This document shows positions 29,603 through 34,203 of a stretch of 34,203 nucleotides of DNA, piece after piece. Below the pieces are notes generated by a model. That model ran no database searches and was not told where the DNA came from. It saw nothing but the letters and a program-made list of their open reading frames with translations. Position 1 is the stretch's first letter; each line of letters starts with the position of its first letter. Source of the DNA: Bacteroidaceae bacterium (lineage in GTDB: Bacteria; Bacteroidota; Bacteroidia; Bacteroidales; Bacteroidaceae); assembly GCA_017633615.1 (NCBI GenBank), contig JAGBPB010000046.1, forward strand, positions 1 to 34,203, written 5' to 3'. A program made the translations under genes and the position numbers.

Positions 29603-29625
29603 CAAAATGTCAAAATGTCATGCCA
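29600..29625 (+). promoter_or_regulatory. TGNCA pentamer array upstream of dnaK
   Basis: TGACA (29600-29604), TGTCA (29608-29612), TGTCA (29616-29620) and TGCCA (29621-29625). The first three are spaced by AAA, so the period is 8 bp. The first two form a perfect inverted repeat. This may be an operator for heat-shock control; CIRCE is absent. Confidence 0.45.
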
Positions 29626-29656
29626 CAGTGAATTTAGGCGCTGTGGCATTTCATTT
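29620..29656 (+). terminator. recA terminator hairpin
   Basis: A perfect 9-bp stem ATGCCACAG/CTGTGGCAT (29620-29628 with 29641-29649), 12-base loop, then TTCATTT. It could instead be a regulatory hairpin in a dnaK leader. Confidence 0.6.
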
Positions 29657-29707
29657 GTACATAGGTGTATGAAAATTTGAGTTCAAACAAATAAAAAACA
29701 TACAACT

Positions 29708-31648
29708 ATGGGAAAGATTATTGGAATTGACCTTGGAACCACAAACTCGTGCGTTTCAGTATTTGAGGGTAACGAGCCTGTCGTAATCGCCAACAGCGAG
29801 GGCAAGCGCACAACACCTTCAATTGTAGCATTCGTTGATGGCGGCGAGCGTAAGGTGGGTGATCCCGCCAAGCGTCAGGCTATCACCAACCCGCAGCGTA
29901 CCGTGTTCTCAATCAAGCGTTTCATGGGTGAGAACTGGGATCAGGTTCAGAAAGAAATTGCCCGCGTACCTTACAAGGTAGTTAAGGGTGACAACAATAT
30001 GCCGCGTGTGGATATAGACGGTCGTCTGTACACCGCTCAGGAAATCAGCGCCATGATTCTTCAGAAGATGAAGAAGACTGCCGAGGATTATCTGGGTCAG
30101 GAGGTAACTGAGGCCGTTATTACCGTTCCGGCATACTTCAGCGACTCACAGCGTCAGGCCACCAAAGAGGCTGGTCAGATAGCCGGTCTTGATGTAAAGC
30201 GTATCGTGAACGAGCCTACCGCCGCAGCTCTGGCATACGGCGTTGATAAGGCTAACAAGGATATGAAGATTGCCGTATTTGACCTGGGTGGCGGTACATT
30301 CGATATCTCTATCCTGGAGTTCGGTGGCGGTGTATTCGAGGTTCTTGCCACTAACGGTGATACCCACCTGGGCGGTGATGACTTTGACCAGGTAATCATC
30401 AACTGGCTGGTCGAGGAGTTCAAGAAGGACGAGGGTGCTGATTTGACTGCTGATCCTATGGCTCTGCAGCGCCTTAAGGAGGCTGCTGAGAAGGCCAAGA
30501 TTGAGCTTTCATCATCAACCAGCACCGAGATCAACCTGCCGTACATCATGCCGGTAGCAGGTGTACCGCGTCACCTTGTAAAAACTCTTACACGTGCCAA
30601 GTTTGAGCAGCTGGCCAACGGTCTGATCCAGGCATGCCTGGAGCCCTGCCGCAAGGCTATGAGCGATGCCGGTCTGAGCAACTCAGATATCGATGAGGTA
30701 ATCCTGGTAGGTGGTTCAAGCCGTATCCCCGCCGTGCAGAAGCTTGTTGAGGACTTCTTCGGTAAGGTTCCTTCAAAAGGCGTTAACCCCGATGAGGTTG
30801 TAGCAGTAGGTGCTTCAATCCAGGGTGCTATCCTGAACAAGGAAGGCGGCGTAGGTGACATCGTCCTTCTGGATGTAACCCCGCTGACAATGGGTATCGA
30901 GACCCTGGGCGGTGTTATGACTAAGCTTATTGATGCCAACACAACCATCCCGTGCAAGAAGAGTGAGGTATTCTCAACCGCAGCCGATAACCAGACTGCC
31001 GTAACAATACACGTGCTGCAGGGCGAGCGTCCCATGGCATCACAGAACAAGTCCATCGGACAGTTCAACCTGGAGGGTATCGCTCCCGCACGCCGTGGCG
31101 TACCTCAGATTGAGGTTACATTTGATATTGATGCAAACGGTATCCTTAAGGTATCAGCCAAGGATAAGGCAACCGGTAAGGAGCAGGCCATCCGTATCGA
31201 GGCAAGTTCAGGCCTGAGCAAGGAGGAGATCGAGCGTATGAAGGCTGAGGCTGAGGCCAACGCAGATGCCGATAAGAAGGAGCGTGAGAAGATTGACAAG
31301 CTGAACCAGGCAGACTCAATGATATTCCAGACCGAGCAGCAGCTGCAGGAACTTGGTGACAAGATCCCGGCAGACAAGAAGGCTCCTATTGAGAGTGCTC
31401 TCAGTGCTCTTAAGGATGCTCACAAGGCTCAGGATATAGCCGCTATTGACAAGGCTATGGCAGAGCTGAACACAGCCTTCCAGGCAGCCAGTGCACAGAT
31501 GTACCAGCAGAGCGGTGCTCAGCCCGGTGCAGGTGCAGGCGCAGGCTTTAACGGCGGTGCCCAGAGTGGTCCTCAGGACGGTGGCCAGCAGGGTGGTTCT
31601 TCAAACTCAGACAACGTTCAGGATGCTGACTTTGAAGAGGTGAAGTAA
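29708..31648 (+). CDS. dnaK: Molecular chaperone DnaK (Hsp70)
   Basis: A 646-residue Hsp70. The nucleotide-binding domain (about 1-385) begins [20 protein letters not shown]. It includes [36 protein letters not shown] and [20 protein letters not shown]. The linker [14 protein letters not shown] precedes the substrate-binding beta domain (about 395-505), followed by the helical lid. The Gly/Gln/Ala-rich tail ends DADFEEVK, close to the EEVD-like end common in bacteria. It refolds and protects proteins in an ATP cycle. No grpE or dnaJ is adjacent; the gene stands alone after recA. A strong terminator lies inside inverted-repeat element C downstream. Confidence 0.98.
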   Translation: MGKIIGIDLGTTNSCVSVFEGNEPVVIANSEGKRTTPSIVAFVDGGERKVGDPAKRQAITNPQRTVFSIKRFMGENWDQVQKEIARVPYKVVKGDNNMPRVDIDGRLYTAQEISAMILQKMKKTAEDYLGQEVTEAVITVPAYFSDSQRQATKEAGQIAGLDVKRIVNEPTAAALAYGVDKANKDMKIAVFDLGGGTFDISILEFGGGVFEVLATNGDTHLGGDDFDQVIINWLVEEFKKDEGADLTADPMALQRLKEAAEKAKIELSSSTSTEINLPYIMPVAGVPRHLVKTLTRAKFEQLANGLIQACLEPCRKAMSDAGLSNSDIDEVILVGGSSRIPAVQKLVEDFFGKVPSKGVNPDEVVAVGASIQGAILNKEGGVGDIVLLDVTPLTMGIETLGGVMTKLIDANTTIPCKKSEVFSTAADNQTAVTIHVLQGERPMASQNKSIGQFNLEGIAPARRGVPQIEVTFDIDANGILKVSAKDKATGKEQAIRIEASSGLSKEEIERMKAEAEANADADKKEREKIDKLNQADSMIFQTEQQLQELGDKIPADKKAPIESALSALKDAHKAQDIAAIDKAMAELNTAFQAASAQMYQQSGAQPGAGAGAGFNGGAQSGPQDGGQQGGSSNSDNVQDADFEEVK

Positions 31649-31662
31649 CGCCAAGCCGCGGA

Positions 31663-31808
31663 CTCGCCAAAGTGTCCCACACAAACCCCGCTCACAATGC
31701 GTGTAGCGGGGTTTGTTGTGTTACACACCATAGTCTTGGGGAGATGTCCCACATGCACCTGGGTTAAAATATGTTCTGAGGCGTGTTGCTGTGGGACACT
31801 TTGGCGAG
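31663..31808. repeat. Long inverted-repeat element C (146 bp) after dnaK
   Basis: A perfect 19-bp inverted repeat, CTCGCCAAAGTGTCCCACA (31663-31681) with its complement at 31790-31808, encloses 108 bp that contain the dnaK terminator and another GATGTCCCACATG (31743-31755). The size and perfect tips suggest a small non-autonomous mobile element or a compound terminator. It explains most of the 243-bp gap before the next gene. Confidence 0.75.
31681..31716 (+). terminator. dnaK terminator
   Basis: A perfect 12-bp stem ACAAACCCCGCT/AGCGGGGTTTGT (31681-31692 with 31705-31716) and a 12-base loop. It is followed by the G/T-rich TGTGTTA rather than a clean T-run. Confidence 0.8.
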
Positions 31809-31829
31809 GAGGGAGAAAAAGGGGTACTT

Positions 31830-31837
31830 TATATTTG
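31830..31837 (+). promoter_or_regulatory. Candidate -7 element of the tandem phosphatase gene
   Basis: TATATTTG matches TAnnTTTG, 54 bp before the ATG at 31892. The nearest TTTG upstream (31800-31803), inside element C, is 26 bp away, longer than usual. Confidence 0.4.
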
Positions 31838-31891
31838 GTTGTAAGGATAGTTTGCAGTAATTTTACATCAATTATGTAATCTTTAAAGTTT

Positions 31892-34203
31892 ATGAGAAAA
31901 ATTTTACTCTTCAGCACACTTTGCCTGTTTGGATTACAGGCTTACTCAATTGATGAATATTGTTTGGAAAATGACGCTGTACATCACTTCCTTACGGATT
32001 TTACCTACAGCAGTGATGACTATTCATATACCAGGATAACAGATTATTGCGATCCGGTTACTTATCAGTACTACAAATCTACCAACAGGTACGGAAGAAA
32101 CAGAAAAGACATACCCAAACCTGTTACTCTAAAAGGCTGGAATCCCATTGATGATGCGGTGAACCAGTCAATAGAGTTGAGTGAAGATGAGACATTCTCA
32201 AACTCCGTATCCTATACAGTTGCCAAGAGTGCAAGTACATACGATATCTATAACCTTATTCCTGGTAAGAGATATTACTATAAGATATGGGCAGTTAAGG
32301 GTGACGGTTCAAAAGTCTTGATTAAATCTGACGCTTTTTATACTACCGGCACATTGCGTATGCTTAAGATTGACGGCATTTTTAATGTACGTGACCTTGG
32401 CGGATGGACAGGCTTAGGCGGCAATAAGATTGCTTATGGTAAGATTTTCCGCGGCTCAAGAATGAGCAACAACGGTTCAACAACTCCTATAATTACCACA
32501 GAAGGAATCAAGGCAATGCTCGCTGCAGGTATCAAGGCTGACTTGGACTTGCGTACGGATTCCGAGGCTCCGCTGAGCAAATCTCCTCTTGCTTCTTCAT
32601 TGGATCAGGATATTGATTACAAACGAATTAATAATGCATATCAGAGCCGTGTCTCCACTTTTGACAAGTCTAATTCCAGTATTGAGGCTGTTCAGTGGAT
32701 CATTGATGAACTTAAGAGGAATCGTCCGGTATATTTTCATTGCTCAGTTGGAGCTGACCGCACGGAGACCGTGGCTTTCTTTATCGGAGCATTGTGCGGA
32801 ATGGATGAGAACTCACTTGCCAAGGAGTTTGAGCTGACATCTTTCTCTGCCGATTCTATCATGACTGGCGGTAAAATGGAGGATTTGAGGCGTCGCAGGA
32901 CTTATGACGGCCGTTTTGACACTGAAGAGGAGGATTATAAGTATGCCAAGATGATAGATAAGGTAAAGGCACTTCCCGGCGGAACCATTCAGCGCAAGAT
33001 TTACAATTACCTGCTTAACGGCAAGAACGGCAAGAGCATATCGGCCGAGGATCTGGCATGGCTCGTAAAAGAGCTGACAGGCTATTCCCTTCTGTCCAGC
33101 GTAGATGTTGATGTTGATAAACTGACGCTTGCTAAAGGAGAAACATACCAGCTCCAGCTCAACATTATGCCGGCGGATGCACAGGTAAGTGAGATCATAT
33201 ATAAGACATCCAGTACACAGATTGCCACTGTGAGCGATGATGGTGTGGTTACTGCAGTCAGCGGTGGAAAAGCACTGATAACCGTATCTGTTGACGGCAT
33301 CAACAAGAATATTCCCATTTTTGTTCCCATTACACCTGAGTCTGTACCCAATTTGTGCCTTGAGAATGAGTTGGTTCACAAATATATGACTGAAGTTAAG
33401 TATGATGCAAATGATTATACCGTATCATACATAGAAAAGTATGACACCGTTAAGACCGATTTCGAAAAGGATTGGCCGCAGGTGGCCCGTATAGAGTGGA
33501 ATATGGATCCTGATGTTGTACAACAGGTACTGACCATTAGTGCGGATTCTGCTTTCAATAAGACAGCATTTGAAACAGAGACCAATGTCAAATCAGGTTA
33601 CTGGAATGTCTGGAATCTTAATCCTCAGCAGTTGTACTATTTCAAGCTGACTTCTTCATATTCAGACATGAGCGATTTTGAGTCACTTTCATCGGCATTC
33701 ATGTCAACCGGTACTGTGAAGATGGTACGTGCTGACGGAACATTTAATGTACGTGATTTTGGCGGCTGGACCGGTCTGGACGGCCGTAAGGTCAAGTACG
33801 GCATGCTGGTTCGTGGCGCAAGACTCAAGAACAACAAGGACAACACGGAAAATAGCGGCATGGTTATGATCAGCTCTGATGGAATAGATATACTATATAA
33901 GAAGTTGGGCCTTAACGCTGAGATTGACTTGCGCAGTGATGAGGAGACAGAAAACTCCAAATCCGCACTTTCTGCACGTTCGGCCAAGTTCCTGAGAATA
34001 GCTGATGCCAACACCTGCCTGGGTGACAAGATTCTTGATGGTGATGCATACATCAGGGCATTGAACCAGATTATTGAATGGCTTAAGGTTGGCCGTAAGG
34101 TATATGTAAGCAGTTCTCTGGGTGCAGACCGCGCAGGCACGGTGGCATTCCTGGTAAACGGCCTTCTGGGTGTTGATGAGGAGAGCCTGTCCAAGGATTA
34201 TGA
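31892..34203 (+). CDS. Secreted tandem tyrosine-phosphatase-like protein with Big_2 domain; second domain lacks the catalytic Cys (partial)
   Basis: The frame is open from the ATG at 31892 to the right edge (770 codons, no stop reached). A signal peptide (MRKILLFSTLCLFGLQAYSI) is followed by a beta-rich Fn3-like segment (about 73-155). A Y_phosphatase3-type domain follows, with FNVRDLGGW (164-172), ADLDLRTDSEAP, and the P-loop HCSVGADRT (Cys284 to Arg290, CX5R). A bacterial Ig-like (Big_2) domain spans about 402-480 (VDVDKLTLAKGETYQLQL...IATVSDDGVVTAV). Then comes a second Fn3-like segment and second phosphatase domain with FNVRDFGGW (618-626), EIDLRSDEET and a P-loop reading VSSSLGADRAG, with Ser741 at the catalytic Cys position and Arg747 kept. 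The first domain should be an active extracytoplasmic phosphatase; the second is probably a binding pseudophosphatase. The substrate (phosphoprotein, phosphoinositide or phytate) is unknown. Confidence 0.85.
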   Translation, partial: MRKILLFSTLCLFGLQAYSIDEYCLENDAVHHFLTDFTYSSDDYSYTRITDYCDPVTYQYYKSTNRYGRNRKDIPKPVTLKGWNPIDDAVNQSIELSEDETFSNSVSYTVAKSASTYDIYNLIPGKRYYYKIWAVKGDGSKVLIKSDAFYTTGTLRMLKIDGIFNVRDLGGWTGLGGNKIAYGKIFRGSRMSNNGSTTPIITTEGIKAMLAAGIKADLDLRTDSEAPLSKSPLASSLDQDIDYKRINNAYQSRVSTFDKSNSSIEAVQWIIDELKRNRPVYFHCSVGADRTETVAFFIGALCGMDENSLAKEFELTSFSADSIMTGGKMEDLRRRRTYDGRFDTEEEDYKYAKMIDKVKALPGGTIQRKIYNYLLNGKNGKSISAEDLAWLVKELTGYSLLSSVDVDVDKLTLAKGETYQLQLNIMPADAQVSEIIYKTSSTQIATVSDDGVVTAVSGGKALITVSVDGINKNIPIFVPITPESVPNLCLENELVHKYMTEVKYDANDYTVSYIEKYDTVKTDFEKDWPQVARIEWNMDPDVVQQVLTISADSAFNKTAFETETNVKSGYWNVWNLNPQQLYYFKLTSSYSDMSDFESLSSAFMSTGTVKMVRADGTFNVRDFGGWTGLDGRKVKYGMLVRGARLKNNKDNTENSGMVMISSDGIDILYKKLGLNAEIDLRSDEETENSKSALSARSAKFLRIADANTCLGDKILDGDAYIRALNQIIEWLKVGRKVYVSSSLGADRAGTVAFLVNGLLGVDEESLSKDY

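Noticed and set aside
31649..31891. tRNA or other known RNA gene after dnaK
   Set aside because: The pairing seen is two nested simple inverted repeats; no cloverleaf, anticodon arm or CCA end could be built.

Overview
The window looks like a chromosomal segment of a Bacteroidales bacterium (Bacteroides/Phocaeicola/Prevotella relatives; the genus cannot be fixed from the sequence alone). The evidence is the Bacteroidota promoter signature TAnnTTTG upstream of several genes, with a -33 TTG about 20 bp away in the best cases. Families largely confined to this phylum (DUF3276, DUF4421, DUF4954, DUF5606, DUF418) also occur, as do a long NusB, a serpin lipoprotein, and an ECF sigma factor paired with an anti-sigma factor that ends in a beta-barrel. 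Gene order is mostly housekeeping, interrupted by accessory cassettes.

Layout. 1-1046 (minus): alpha/beta hydrolase translationally coupled (ATGA) to a membrane protein that runs off the left edge, probably a CPBP intramembrane protease. 1148-6862 (plus): a compact eight-gene run with gaps of 12 bp or less or overlaps: acyltransferase-3, ICMT-like methyltransferase, DUF418 membrane protein, GNAT fused to a zinc ribbon, flavodoxin, Fe-S-type flavoprotein reductase, HEAT-like protein, GNAT. 6998-10041 (plus): serpin lipoprotein, ECF sigma factor and dual-membrane-type anti-sigma factor. 10045-11241 (minus): DUF4421 envelope protein. 11352-14976 (plus): GH3 lipoprotein glycosidase and peptidase T. 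15125-17266 (minus): S4 RNA-binding protein, pth, rplY, and separately a PUR-family (DUF3276) protein. 17401-20839 (plus): nusB-yajC-YbbR-coaE-DUF5606. 21225-25267 (plus): DUF4954 beta-helix protein, SIS-domain protein, laccase-domain enzyme. 25274-28286 (minus): aquaporin and tex. 28523-31648 (plus): recA, dnaK. 31892 to the right edge (plus): an unterminated reading frame for a secreted tandem tyrosine-phosphatase-like protein.

The most interesting items are the following. (i) The right-edge protein has two phosphatase-like domains around an Ig-like (Big_2) domain. The first keeps the CX5R active site; in the second the catalytic Cys is Ser, a natural pseudophosphatase. (ii) The serpin/ECF sigma/beta-barrel anti-sigma cassette could join periplasmic or surface protease control to envelope signalling. 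(iii) Three long inverted-repeat elements lie at gene ends (after pepT, DUF5606 and dnaK); the first two share sequence. (iv) A dispersed short palindrome family (core GGGGAC) occurs at five places, and one copy supplies the C-terminus of Tex. (v) A 4 x 7 bp tandem repeat fills the pth/S4 gap. (vi) A TGNCA pentamer array sits between recA and dnaK.

No tRNA, rRNA, CRISPR array, complete insertion sequence or prophage gene was recognised. All family assignments come from reading motifs; no database search was run.
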